Source: Candidatus Spyradosoma merdigallinarum
GTDB taxonomy: Bacteria > Verrucomicrobiota > Verrucomicrobiia > Opitutales > UBA953
NCBI GenBank assembly: GCA_018713755.1
Contig: DVOG01000061.1
Span: forward strand, 1 to 13,417
Direction of reading: 5' to 3'
Length of the DNA stretch: 13,417 bases
Below are positions 1-6,804 of the stretch, piece by piece. Numbering within the stretch: position 1 is the stretch's first letter; every line of letters begins with the position of its first letter. The position numbers and the translations under genes are program-made. The notes beneath the pieces were generated by a model, which worked only from the letters and a program-made list of their open reading frames with translations, was not told where the DNA came from and made no database searches.

Positions 1-36
1 CACGGGATCGCCGTAAAATGTCACGGGAAGAATCAT
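1..36 (-). CDS. def: Peptide deformylase, N-terminus only (cut by window edge)
   Basis: Only the first 12 codons are inside the window; they read MILPVTFYGDPV. This matches the usual beginning of bacterial peptide deformylases, where a short strand (MILPI/V) is followed by YGDPVLR. The family removes the formyl group from the initiator methionine of new proteins, using a metal ion held by motifs that lie beyond the edge. The gene starts 85 bases after the lgt stop codon and has no clear Shine-Dalgarno, so it could be the last member of the thrS-thyA-folA-lgt group or have its own transcript. The call rests on 12 residues and on a plausible housekeeping context, so it is moderate only. Confidence 0.6.
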   Translation of the reverse strand, partial: MILPVTFYGDPV

Positions 37-80
37 AACTTTCGTCAAGGTTAATGCGCTTCCCGCTCCGATGGAAGAGA

Positions 81-123
81 AAAGCGCGGGAACGGCGCGC
101 CGCAGGGCTTTTTCTCCGCGCTT
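81..123 (-). terminator. Possible weak terminator after lgt
   Basis: On the minus strand, AAGCGCGG (at the lgt stop, 123-116) can pair with CCGCGCTT (89-82), enclosing a 26-base loop that holds its own palindrome CGGCGCGCCG (93-102). The right arm runs into TTTTCTCTTCC. The long loop and mixed tail make it a weaker candidate than the two terminators at 4320 and 6754, and readthrough into def is possible. Confidence 0.33.
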
Positions 124-1006
124 ATTCCGCGTCGGCGTTCCCGCGTCGCGAAAAACGCCGCGCCGCGACGATGAAGGCGACGCCCGCGAGCGCAAGCAGC
201 ACGGAGTAAAACTGCCCGCGCGTCAGCCCGAGAATCGCGCTCACGCCGATGTCCGGCTCGCGGAAAAATTCGTCCGCGATGCGCACGGCGGCGTAGAGCA
301 CGCAGGCCTCGCCGAGCACCTGCCCGTGCGGAAGCGGCTCTTTCTTCCAAAAGCGCAGCTGCGTCCAAAGCAAAATCAGCAGACCTTCCCCCGCCGCCGC
401 GTAAAGCTGAGACGGATGCCGCGGGAGCAGAAACGCCGTCTCCGCCTCCCCCGTGAAAGGATTCGTCAGGTCGTAGCGAAAAACGACCGCCCACGGCACA
501 GTCGTTTCGCGCCCCCAAAGCTCGCCGTTGATGAAATTCGCGACGCGTCCGAAAAAGACTCCCGCCGGCGCAAGCGAAGCGATGATGTCGCCGAGCTGCA
601 GAAACGGGCACTTTTGCCGGCACGAAAAAATCCACGTCGCGAGCACGGCGCCGATCATGCCTCCGTGGCTCGACATGCCGCCCTGCCACACGCGCAGCGC
701 GGAAAGCGGATTCGCGGCGAACGCGTCCCACGCGTAAAAAATCATGTAGCCGAGCCGCGCTCCCGCGAGCACGCCGATGATCAGCGCGACCATGAAATTC
801 GACTGCGCGTCCGGATCCAGCGGCGAACGGTTTTTCCTGTAGTAGACGCTCAGCATGAGCGCGCCGAACGCGAAGCCGGCGAGATACGCCAGCCCGTACC
901 AGCGAATGCCGTCGAGAAACCAGCCTTCGGGAAAGCGCACGAGGAACGGATCCAAGTCGTGCGCCCAGTAGCCGGGCGTCGGCGTCGATGTCGTCCGCGG
1001 AATCAT
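122..1006 (-). CDS. lgt: Prolipoprotein diacylglyceryl transferase
   Basis: This inner-membrane enzyme moves diacylglycerol from phosphatidylglycerol onto the lipobox cysteine of prolipoproteins, the first step of lipoprotein maturation. The 294-residue product has the family's usual length and about seven hydrophobic segments. Diagnostic residues are visible: H114 in HGGMIG, the Lgt signature GRVANFINGELWGR at 153-166 (R154, N157, N160 and E162 among them), RHPSQLY at 196-202, and the late R-rich segment RIADEFFREPD around 242-252. The start ATG at 1006 overlaps the folA stop by four bases (ATGA), implying translational coupling. It is the fourth gene of the thrS-thyA-folA-lgt set. The gene carries almost none of the GTTCCCG heptamers common elsewhere in the window. 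Confidence 0.96.
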   Translation of the reverse strand: MIPRTTSTPTPGYWAHDLDPFLVRFPEGWFLDGIRWYGLAYLAGFAFGALMLSVYYRKNRSPLDPDAQSNFMVALIIGVLAGARLGYMIFYAWDAFAANPLSALRVWQGGMSSHGGMIGAVLATWIFSCRQKCPFLQLGDIIASLAPAGVFFGRVANFINGELWGRETTVPWAVVFRYDLTNPFTGEAETAFLLPRHPSQLYAAAGEGLLILLWTQLRFWKKEPLPHGQVLGEACVLYAAVRIADEFFREPDIGVSAILGLTRGQFYSVLLALAGVAFIVAARRFSRRGNADAE

Positions 1007-1524
1007 GGCGTCGCCTCAGCCGCGTCGCTCCGGCGCAGATGTTTGCGCACGACGAAATTTTCGCCGCGCAGGATTTCCGTTCCCGCGTCGAAGAGCGTTT
1101 CGAACGGCGGGAAAAACGCGTCGCCTTCGGGCTCGGCGTCGACCGTCGTCAGAAAAAGTTCGCCGCAAAACGGCAGCAGCGCGCGGTAGATTTCCGCGCC
1201 GCCGACGACGAAGATTTTCCGCTCGGGCGCGATTTTTTCCGCTTCGGAGAAACTGCGGACGCAGAACAGGTTTTCGGCGGGAGGCGTTCCCGCGGGAAGA
1301 ACGCCGCCGCGGGAAAGCACGACGGTGACGCGCCCCGGGAGCGGGCGCCCGATGGATTCGAACGTTTTGCGCCCCATCAGCAGCACGCCTCCCATCGTCG
1401 TGTTTTTGAAAAATCTGAAATCCTCGGGAATGTGCCACGGGATCGCGTTCCCGCAGCCGATGACGCGGTTTTTCGCCATGGCCGCGACGGCGGCGAGCGG
1501 ACGTGAAATCGGCGAGCTTCTCAT
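1003..1524 (-). CDS. folA: Dihydrofolate reductase
   Basis: NADPH-dependent reduction of dihydrofolate to tetrahydrofolate, recycling the dihydrofolate made by the ThyA encoded just upstream. With the start at 1524 the protein has 173 residues, near the usual 160-175. An open frame continues 18 codons further upstream to 1578, but that part overlaps thyA and adds nothing homologous, so I chose the methionine before RSSPISRPLAAVAA, four bases after the thyA stop. Visible motifs are the N-terminal strand LAAVAAMAKNRVIG (10-23), the substrate loop NAIPWHIPED with W30 and the catalytic acid D35, MGRKTFESIGRPLPGR (50-65) and the NADPH-binding FVVGGAEIY. There is no Shine-Dalgarno; reinitiation after thyA is likely. 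It overlaps lgt by four bases. Confidence 0.96.
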   Translation of the reverse strand: MRSSPISRPLAAVAAMAKNRVIGCGNAIPWHIPEDFRFFKNTTMGGVLLMGRKTFESIGRPLPGRVTVVLSRGGVLPAGTPPAENLFCVRSFSEAEKIAPERKIFVVGGAEIYRALLPFCGELFLTTVDAEPEGDAFFPPFETLFDAGTEILRGENFVVRKHLRRSDAAEATP

Positions 1525-1528
1525 GGTT

Positions 1529-2374
1529 TCACACGGCGACGGGCGCCTTGATGGCGGGATGCGGATCGTAGTTTTCAATCGCGATGTCCTCGAAGCGAAA
1601 CGCGAAAATGTCCTTCACGGCGGGATTGAGCCGCAACGTCGGCAACGGGCGCGGTTCCCGCGAAAGCTGAAGCTCGACCTGCTCGAAATGATTTCGGTAA
1701 ATGTGCGCGTCGCCGAACGTATGGACGAATTCGCCGACGCCCAGCCCGCAGACCTGCGCGACCATGTGCGTAAGCAGCGCGTAGCTCGCGATGTTGAACG
1801 GCACGCCAAGAAAAAGATCCGCGCTGCGCTGGTACAGCTGGCAGCTCAAGCGCCCGTTCCCGCCGACGTAGAACTGGAACAGCGTATGGCACGGCGGAAG
1901 CGCGACCTTGTCCGCCTCGGCGGGATTCCAGCCGGAAACGATCAGCCGGCGGGAGCAGGGATTGCGGCGAATTTCCGCGATCACGGCGGAAATCTGGTCG
2001 AAGCCGTCGTCGGCGTACGCGCCGCCGGGCTTCAGCGTCGCGCCGAAATTCCGCCACTGATGACCGTAAATCGGCCCGAGATCGCCTTCTTTTCTTCCGA
2101 AGCGCGCGCACTGCTCCGCCGTGCTCCACTCGTCCCAGATCGTGACGCCGCGTTCCCGCAGCCAGCCGTTGTCCGTGCGGCCGCCGAGAAACCAAAGCAG
2201 CTCCTGGACAATCGAACGCGTGTGGACTTTTTTCGTCGTGACGAGCGGAAAGCCCCGCGAAAGGTCGAATCGGATTTGCGCGCCGAAAATGCCGACCGTT
2301 CCCACGCCCGTGCGGTCATCGCGCGCTTCGCCGCGGGAACGCACGTCCCGCAGCAGATCCAAATAGGCCTTCAT
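1529..2374 (-). CDS. thyA: Thymidylate synthase (ThyA type)
   Basis: Converts dUMP to dTMP using methylenetetrahydrofolate and releases dihydrofolate, which FolA (next gene) reduces again. The 281-residue protein is typical of the classical family. Visible: R21 in DDRTGVGT (phosphate binding), the FPLVTTKKVH region (42-51), ELLWFLGG (58-65), GPIYGHQWRNF (100-110), the arginine pair R142/R143, the catalytic cysteine C162 in LPPCHTLFQFYV, QLYQRSADLFLGVPFNIASY (179-198), the HIYRNH motif (224-229) and the conserved C-terminus ending IKAPVAV. It starts 29 bases after thrS with no terminator between. That gap contains the palindrome TTCCCGGGAA (2383-2392). There is no clear Shine-Dalgarno. Confidence 0.97.
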   Translation of the reverse strand: MKAYLDLLRDVRSRGEARDDRTGVGTVGIFGAQIRFDLSRGFPLVTTKKVHTRSIVQELLWFLGGRTDNGWLRERGVTIWDEWSTAEQCARFGRKEGDLGPIYGHQWRNFGATLKPGGAYADDGFDQISAVIAEIRRNPCSRRLIVSGWNPAEADKVALPPCHTLFQFYVGGNGRLSCQLYQRSADLFLGVPFNIASYALLTHMVAQVCGLGVGEFVHTFGDAHIYRNHFEQVELQLSREPRPLPTLRLNPAVKDIFAFRFEDIAIENYDPHPAIKAPVAV

Positions 2375-2403
2375 CGGAATTTTTCCCGGGAACGCCGAAA
2401 GGC

Positions 2404-4257
2404 TCAGGCTTTCTTCGCCGCGGGAGCGTCGGGCGAAAGCCGGCGTTCGCGAATCAGCGGAAGAAGCTTTTCGACGAATTCCTGCAGCGTGCAGGAACCT
2501 TCGAGCGACTTGTCCGCGCGGGAACGCACGTTGACCAGGCCGGCTTCCGCTTCCTTCGCGCCGATGACGAGCATGTGCGGCACTTTGTCGAGTTCCGCGC
2601 GGCGGATTTTCGCGCCGAGCTTGTCGGAATGCTCATCCGCCGTCGCGCGGATGCGGCAGCGGCGCAAGGCGGCGACGACTTCCCGCGCGTGTCCGACGAG
2701 TCCGTCGTTGAGCGGAAGCACGCGCACCTGCTCCGGCGCGAGCCACGTCGGAAAATCGCCCGCGAAATGTTCGATCAGAATGCCGACGAAGCGTTCGAGC
2801 GAGCCGAACGGCGCGCGGTGAATCATCACCGGGCGGTGCGGCTCGTTGTCCGTTCCCGCGTAAGTCAGCCCGAAGCGTTCCGGCAGATTGAAATCGACCT
2901 GCACGGTTCCGAGCTGCCAGCCGCGGCCAAGCGCGTCCTTGACGACGAAATCGATTTTCGGTCCGTAGAACGCCGCCTCGCCCTTTTCTTCCGTCACGGG
3001 AACGCCGAGCGTCGCCGCAGCGGCGCGGCACGCGGCTTCCGCCTTTTCCCAGTTCTCGTCCTTGCCGATGTATTTGGAGGATTCGGGATCGCGCAAACCG
3101 ACGCGCACGGAATAATCGTCCATGCCGAGCGTCGTCAGAATGATTTTCACGAGTTCGAGGCAGGAGCAGACTTCCTGGTGAATCTGATCTTCCGTGCAGA
3201 AAATGTGTCCGTCGTCCTGCGTGAATCCGCGCACGCGCGTGAGCCCGTTGAGTTCGCCGGACTGTTCCCAGCGGTAAACGGTGCCGAACTCGGCGTAGCG
3301 CACGGGAAGATCGCGGTAGGAATGCGGCTGCGACGCGTAGAGCTTGACGTGGAACGGGCAGTTCATCGGCTTGAGCAGGAAGCCGTCGAGCGCGCCCTCG
3401 GCGAGCATCCCGGCGAGGTCCGCGCAGGTTTTTCCCTCCGCGGCGAGCGCGTCGATCTGCTCCTGCTCGATGATCGGCGTGAACTGCGACTCGCGGTAAT
3501 ACGGGAAATGCCCGGACGTGCGGAACAGGTTCAGATTGCCGATGTGCGGCGTGAACACCTGGCTGTAGCCCTGGCGGAAAAGCTCGTCGCCGATGAAGGT
3601 CTGAAGCTCCTGCCGAATGACGGAACCGTTCGGCGTCCAGAGAACCAGCCCCTGCCCGACCGTGTCGTCGACGGCGAAAAGCTTCTGTTCCCGTCCGATT
3701 CTGCGGTGGTCCCGCTTTTTCGCCTCTTCCAGCTTGTGCAGATATTCGTCGAGTTCCGCCTTCGACGGGAACACGACGCCGTAAATGCGCTGCAGCTGCT
3801 TGTTCTTCTCGTTCCCGCGATGATAGGCGCCGGCGACGGAAAGCAGCTTCACCGCCTTGATCTGCGACGTGTAGCGCACGTGCGGTCCCGCGCAGAGATC
3901 GAGAAATTCTCCGTTGCGGTAAAACGTTATTTTCTCGCCTTCGGGAATGTCCGCGAGACGTCCCGGCTTGAATTCGGCCAGCGCGGGCGTTTCCGCGATC
4001 AGCTTGGCGGCTTCTTCGCGGGAAACCTCGAAGCATTCGAACTTCTGGTTTTCCTTCGCGATTTTCTTCATTTCCTCCTCGATTTTCGCGAGGTCTTCCG
4101 CCGTGAACTTGTGGTCCAAGTCGAAATCGTAATAGAATCCGCCGTCCGTCGCGGGACCGATGTCGAGTTTCGCGTCCGGGAAAAGACGGAGAACGGCGGC
4201 GGCGAGCACGTGCGCCGCGCTGTGACGGAGTTCCTGAATCGGTGTCATCGTTGCCAT
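2404..4257 (-). CDS. thrS: Threonyl-tRNA synthetase lacking the N-terminal TGS domain
   Basis: Charges tRNA-Thr with threonine and edits mischarged serine. The 617-residue protein begins directly at the editing domain: HSAAH (12-16) and CAGPH (C122, H126) form the editing site. The catalytic core (about 200-500) carries the zinc ligands C300 in KPMNCP, H351 in RGFTQDDGHIFC and H480 in MIHRAPFGSLERF, which include class II motifs 2 and 3. The anticodon-binding domain covers about 505-600. Compared with the E. coli enzyme, the roughly 60-residue TGS domain is absent. About 27 extra residues (roughly 260-290, including EQIDALAAEGKTCADLAGML) sit between the SGHFPYYRESQF and LLKPMNCP elements. A second ATG three codons in is an alternative start; neither has a good Shine-Dalgarno. 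It heads the thyA-folA-lgt group and has its own upstream promoter candidate. Confidence 0.96.
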   Translation of the reverse strand: MATMTPIQELRHSAAHVLAAAVLRLFPDAKLDIGPATDGGFYYDFDLDHKFTAEDLAKIEEEMKKIAKENQKFECFEVSREEAAKLIAETPALAEFKPGRLADIPEGEKITFYRNGEFLDLCAGPHVRYTSQIKAVKLLSVAGAYHRGNEKNKQLQRIYGVVFPSKAELDEYLHKLEEAKKRDHRRIGREQKLFAVDDTVGQGLVLWTPNGSVIRQELQTFIGDELFRQGYSQVFTPHIGNLNLFRTSGHFPYYRESQFTPIIEQEQIDALAAEGKTCADLAGMLAEGALDGFLLKPMNCPFHVKLYASQPHSYRDLPVRYAEFGTVYRWEQSGELNGLTRVRGFTQDDGHIFCTEDQIHQEVCSCLELVKIILTTLGMDDYSVRVGLRDPESSKYIGKDENWEKAEAACRAAAATLGVPVTEEKGEAAFYGPKIDFVVKDALGRGWQLGTVQVDFNLPERFGLTYAGTDNEPHRPVMIHRAPFGSLERFVGILIEHFAGDFPTWLAPEQVRVLPLNDGLVGHAREVVAALRRCRIRATADEHSDKLGAKIRRAELDKVPHMLVIGAKEAEAGLVNVRSRADKSLEGSCTLQEFVEKLLPLIRERRLSPDAPAAKKA

Positions 4258-4283
4258 AGCTCTGAGCGTGAATATTTTGACGG

Positions 4284-4312
4284 ATTAAATACAGTTCCCG
4301 TGCCGTTTGCAA
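4284..4312 (-). promoter_or_regulatory. Sigma70-like promoter candidate for thrS-thyA-folA-lgt
   Basis: On the minus strand a -35-like TTGCAA (4312-4307) is followed after 17 bases by TTTAAT (4289-4284), which matches the -10 consensus at five of six positions. Transcription would begin about 20 bases before the thrS ATG. It lies just after the terminator of the preceding gene, where a promoter is expected. The short leader leaves no room for a T-box riboswitch. Confidence 0.5.
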
Positions 4313-4319
4313 AGTCAAA

Positions 4320-4345
4320 GAAAAAACCCGCGCCCTCCCGCGCGG
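4320..4345 (-). terminator. Rho-independent terminator after the zinc-ribbon gene
   Basis: On the minus strand CCGCGC, a six-base loop GGGAGG, and GCGCGG are followed by GTTTTTTC: a compact GC stem with a U-run. It begins 11 bases after the stop codon of the 77-residue gene and separates the potassium-transporter group from thrS. Confidence 0.8.
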
Positions 4346-4355
4346 CCGCGGAAGT

Positions 4356-4589
4356 TCAGAATTTCAGCCGCGTGTTCTTGAAGCCGCAATGCGGGCACAC
4401 GGACGTCTCGCGGCGCCGCGTCCGCGAATAAATCCGCCCGCAGCGGATGCAGTGGAAAACCGTCCGATGCCGACGGTGATCGTTCAGCAGCCGTTCCCGC
4501 CGGTCGTAATACCACCAGATGACGAGCCCGAGCAGCAGCGCGCAGAAGATCAGAATCGCGGCGAAGGAAATCAAATCTACGGGAACCAT
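4356..4589 (-). CDS. Small membrane-anchored zinc-ribbon protein, function unknown
   Basis: A 77-residue protein I cannot assign to a named family. Residues about 6-28 form one strongly hydrophobic helix ending in WWYYDRRERL, so the rest should face the cytoplasm by the positive-inside rule. The basic C-terminal half holds two CxxC pairs (C47/C50 in CIRCG and C65/C68 in CPHCG), 14 residues apart, the pattern of a zinc ribbon. It starts 31 bases after the stop of the K+ transporter gene and is followed by a strong terminator, so it is very probably co-transcribed with the transporter. The start ATG lacks a Shine-Dalgarno, but the reading frame is preserved across both elements and there is no competing gene. 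A role in assembling or sensing the transporter is possible but only inference. Confidence 0.78.
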   Translation of the reverse strand: MVPVDLISFAAILIFCALLLGLVIWWYYDRRERLLNDHRRHRTVFHCIRCGRIYSRTRRRETSVCPHCGFKNTRLKF

Positions 4590-4620
4590 TTTGTCCGAAA
4601 AAAAGAAGAGGAGGAAAAAT

Positions 4621-6420
4621 TCACGAAAGGACGATGCTCGTCTCCGGCAGACGGGCGTTCAGCCGCGTTTTGCGCCGCGGCAAAAACGACGTCACGAAAA
4701 GCAGCACGCCGATGCGCCCGACGAACATCGTTCCCGCGACCAGATATTTCGCGCCGTCGCTCAGCCGCGGCGTCACGTCGCAGGAAAGCCCCACCGTTCC
4801 CGCCGCGGAAACGGCCTCGAACGCGAGCGAAACGATGTCGATTTCCGGATGAAGCACGCACAGCGCGAGCGTGACGAGAAACACGAGCGACGCCGCGAAG
4901 GAAATGATCGCCAGCACCTGCCGAGCGACGTCGCTTTCGAGCCTGCGCCCGAAAACCTCCAAGTCCCGCCGCCCCAGCACGTATTGCCGCAGCGCGAGCA
5001 GCGCGACCGCGAACGTCGTCGTCTTGATGCCGCCCGCCGTGGAAAACGGACTTCCGCCGATGAACATCAGCGCCATCAGAATCAGTTTCGCCGCCGGCGA
5101 AATGTCGCCCGTGGGCGCAATGTCGAAGCCCGACGTGCGCGACGTTCCCGCCAGCACGAACGCGCGGCGGACCGAGTCCGCGCCCCAATTCGTCCCGTCC
5201 AGCAGATAAAACGCCGCGAAGCCGAACGCGAAGACGCCGAGCGACGTCGTCAGCACGATTTTCGTGTGCGTCGTCAGCCGCACGGGAACGTGCCCGACGC
5301 TTTTGCGCCGCAGCCGCGTCCGCAGCCGATCCGTGAAAAACATCCAGAAATTTTTGATGACGGGAAAACCCAAGCTCCCGGCGAAGCACATCGCGAACAC
5401 GGAAAAAATCATGCCCATGTTCCCGCACAGCCGGCTGTCCGTCATCCCGCCGGGCAAGCAGGAAAGCCCCGCGTTGCAGAACGAGGAAACGGCGTGAAAC
5501 ACCGCGAAGAAAACCGGGCGCTCCGACGCCTCGAGCAAATCCGCCGCCGAAAAATACACCGCGACGGCGCCGATCGCTTCCGCCGTGAACGTGAAACCGA
5601 CGATGATCGCGAGCACCGTCCCGATTTGACCGATGTTCTCCTCGCTGAACAAATCCTGGAAGTCGAAACGATTTTTCAGCGAAAGCCCGCCGACGAAAAA
5701 ATGCGCGAAGAAATACGTGATCGACATGACGCCCAGCCCGCCGAGCTGGATCAGCGCCAAAAGAATGCATTGCCCGCTGAATGTGAGTTCCCGCGCGACG
5801 TCGAACGGCGTCAGCCCCGTCACGCAAACCGCACTCGTCGAAAGAAAAAGCGCGTCGCACCAGGAAATGCCCGAAACGCTCGCGTCCGGCGTCTTCAGCA
5901 ACAGCGTTCCCGCGGAAATGAGGAGAACGAAGCTCGAAATGAACACGCGGCCCGGCGTCAGCGGAAGGCGTCGAAAAAAAGTCCGTCGCTCGCGGATGAC
6001 GCGCAGCGCGTGCGCCCAAAGCACCGCCGCGCTGAGCGCCGCGGCGTAGCCGATCCCGATTTCGTGCGGCGCCGCGTCCGGAAACGCGCGCTCGAACAGC
6101 GCGCTCAGCGGCGCACGGGCGACCGTCAGCACCAAGACGACGAAGAACAGCAGCCCGCGAAACCAGTGTTTCGCGAAATGCCGCAAAACCGGCTCTTTGC
6201 GCAGAAAAAGGCTCAGCGCCTCGTGCAGAAAAAACAGCGCCGCCGCACAGAACGTTCCCGCGCGGAGCATCCCGGCTCCGTCCGCGGGAACGGTCCAGCC
6301 GATGATCGCCGTCAGCACCGCCAGCGCCGCCAGCGAGCTCGCGATCCCGGAAAAGCCGCGCGCGAAGCGCGGCAGCTTCGCGGGCTTTTCGTCCGCACTC
6401 TCTCGGGAGACCTCTTCCAT
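4621..6420 (-). CDS. trkH: TrkH/KtrB-family potassium uptake transporter, N-terminally extended
   Basis: Pore-forming subunit of a K+ uptake system in the inner membrane. The 599 residues contain the four pore repeats of the superfamily with the selectivity-filter glycines: SAVCVTGL (196-203), SSFCNAGL (312-319), GTSRTSGF (425-432) and AGTVGLS (540-546). The characteristic GGSPFSTAGGIKTTTF (455-470) carries the small residues of the intramembrane gating segment. Glycines in all four filters resemble KtrB-type, often Na+-coupled, members. The protein is about 120-150 residues longer than ordinary TrkH/KtrB because of an N-terminal part (1-150) with about four extra hydrophobic segments. No gene for the cytoplasmic NAD-binding partner (TrkA/KtrA) is in the window. 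It lies between two tiny membrane-protein genes, 47 bases after one and 31 before the other. No Shine-Dalgarno is seen at the chosen start. Confidence 0.92.
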   Translation of the reverse strand: MEEVSRESADEKPAKLPRFARGFSGIASSLAALAVLTAIIGWTVPADGAGMLRAGTFCAAALFFLHEALSLFLRKEPVLRHFAKHWFRGLLFFVVLVLTVARAPLSALFERAFPDAAPHEIGIGYAAALSAAVLWAHALRVIRERRTFFRRLPLTPGRVFISSFVLLISAGTLLLKTPDASVSGISWCDALFLSTSAVCVTGLTPFDVARELTFSGQCILLALIQLGGLGVMSITYFFAHFFVGGLSLKNRFDFQDLFSEENIGQIGTVLAIIVGFTFTAEAIGAVAVYFSAADLLEASERPVFFAVFHAVSSFCNAGLSCLPGGMTDSRLCGNMGMIFSVFAMCFAGSLGFPVIKNFWMFFTDRLRTRLRRKSVGHVPVRLTTHTKIVLTTSLGVFAFGFAAFYLLDGTNWGADSVRRAFVLAGTSRTSGFDIAPTGDISPAAKLILMALMFIGGSPFSTAGGIKTTTFAVALLALRQYVLGRRDLEVFGRRLESDVARQVLAIISFAASLVFLVTLALCVLHPEIDIVSLAFEAVSAAGTVGLSCDVTPRLSDGAKYLVAGTMFVGRIGVLLFVTSFLPRRKTRLNARLPETSIVLS

Positions 6421-6467
6421 GCGTCAGACGCGCAAGCCTTGCACAAAGCGCCTAAAAGCTCAATTTC

Positions 6468-6665
6468 TTATTCGGTCGAATTCTTCGAAATCCCGCGGGC
6501 GATCCAAAAAACGCCGACGAAGGCGACGAGGTGTCCGAGCGTCTTCACGACGAGATGCGCGTTGCGGTGATCCGCCTCCAGCTCGGGAGCGACGAGCCGC
6601 GCGGCGACGACGCCGACCAAGGCGATGAGCGTTCCCGTAAACCAGAAGCGAGGGATTTTCTTCAT
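6468..6665 (-). CDS. Small two-helix membrane protein, function unknown
   Basis: A 65-residue product starting MKKIPRF, with two hydrophobic segments (about 8-27 and 41-59) joined by a short polar, His-containing turn (APELEADHRNAH), then a polar tail ISKNSTE. A positive N-terminus followed by two helices would place both ends in the cytoplasm. It is the first gene after the decarboxylase terminator and precedes the K+ transporter by 47 bases without a terminator, so it probably shares that transcript. I do not recognise a family. Support comes from the hydrophobic pattern, the clean fit between neighbours and the absence of any longer frame, not from homology. No Shine-Dalgarno is apparent. 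Confidence 0.65.
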   Translation of the reverse strand: MKKIPRFWFTGTLIALVGVVAARLVAPELEADHRNAHLVVKTLGHLVAFVGVFWIARGISKNSTE

Positions 6666-6706
6666 GCGGAGAAGATTAAGGGGAATCCGCCGAATGTTAA
6701 AGTTTT

Positions 6707-6724
6707 TTTGCGCCGCGGCGCAAA
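6707..6724. promoter_or_regulatory. Perfect 18-bp palindrome upstream of the transporter group
   Basis: TTTGCGCCGCGGCGCAAA reads the same on both strands. It lies between the decarboxylase terminator and the start of the 65-residue gene, about 42 bases upstream of that ATG. On the minus strand it is followed by an A-run, not a T-run, so it does not look like a terminator for operon B. It could be an operator or a hairpin in the leader. Confidence 0.4.
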
Positions 6725-6753
6725 GCGGGAACGCCGATTTCTCCGGACAAAGA

Positions 6754-6779
6754 AAAGGCGCTCCCGCGGGAACGCCTTT
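6754..6779 (-). terminator. Rho-independent terminator of the decarboxylase operon
   Basis: The near-perfect palindrome AAAGGCG-C-TCCCGCGGGA-A-CGCCTTT has a single C/A mismatch. On the minus strand it ends CGCCTTTTCTTTG, giving a stem followed by a U-rich tract. It lies about 25 bases after the beta-subunit stop. One GGGAAC copy (6768) is built into the stem. Confidence 0.72.
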
Positions 6780-6804
6780 CCTTTCGCTCGTGCGGAGGGA
6801 AAAA

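Noticed and set aside
1525..1578. Upstream start for folA giving 191 residues
   Set aside because: The added 18 residues overlap thyA and precede the normal DHFR first strand by too much; the ATG at 1524 gives the usual length and a 4-base gap after thyA.
4258..4320. T-box or attenuator leader for thrS
   Set aside because: Only about 60 bases separate the preceding terminator from the thrS start and the promoter candidate leaves a leader of about 20 bases, too short for such an element.
2575..4431. 618-residue open frame on the plus strand opposite thrS
   Set aside because: It is the antisense shadow of thrS, rich in Arg and without recognisable motifs; high GC suppresses stop codons in the opposite frame.
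4608..4614. GAGGAGG Shine-Dalgarno-like string
   Set aside because: It is on the plus strand, while all genes here are on the minus strand; on the minus strand it reads CCTCCTC.
4519..6570. 683-residue open frame on the plus strand opposite the K+ transporter gene
   Set aside because: Composition is dominated by Arg, Glu, Gln and His as expected for the complement of a hydrophobic membrane protein; no family motif.
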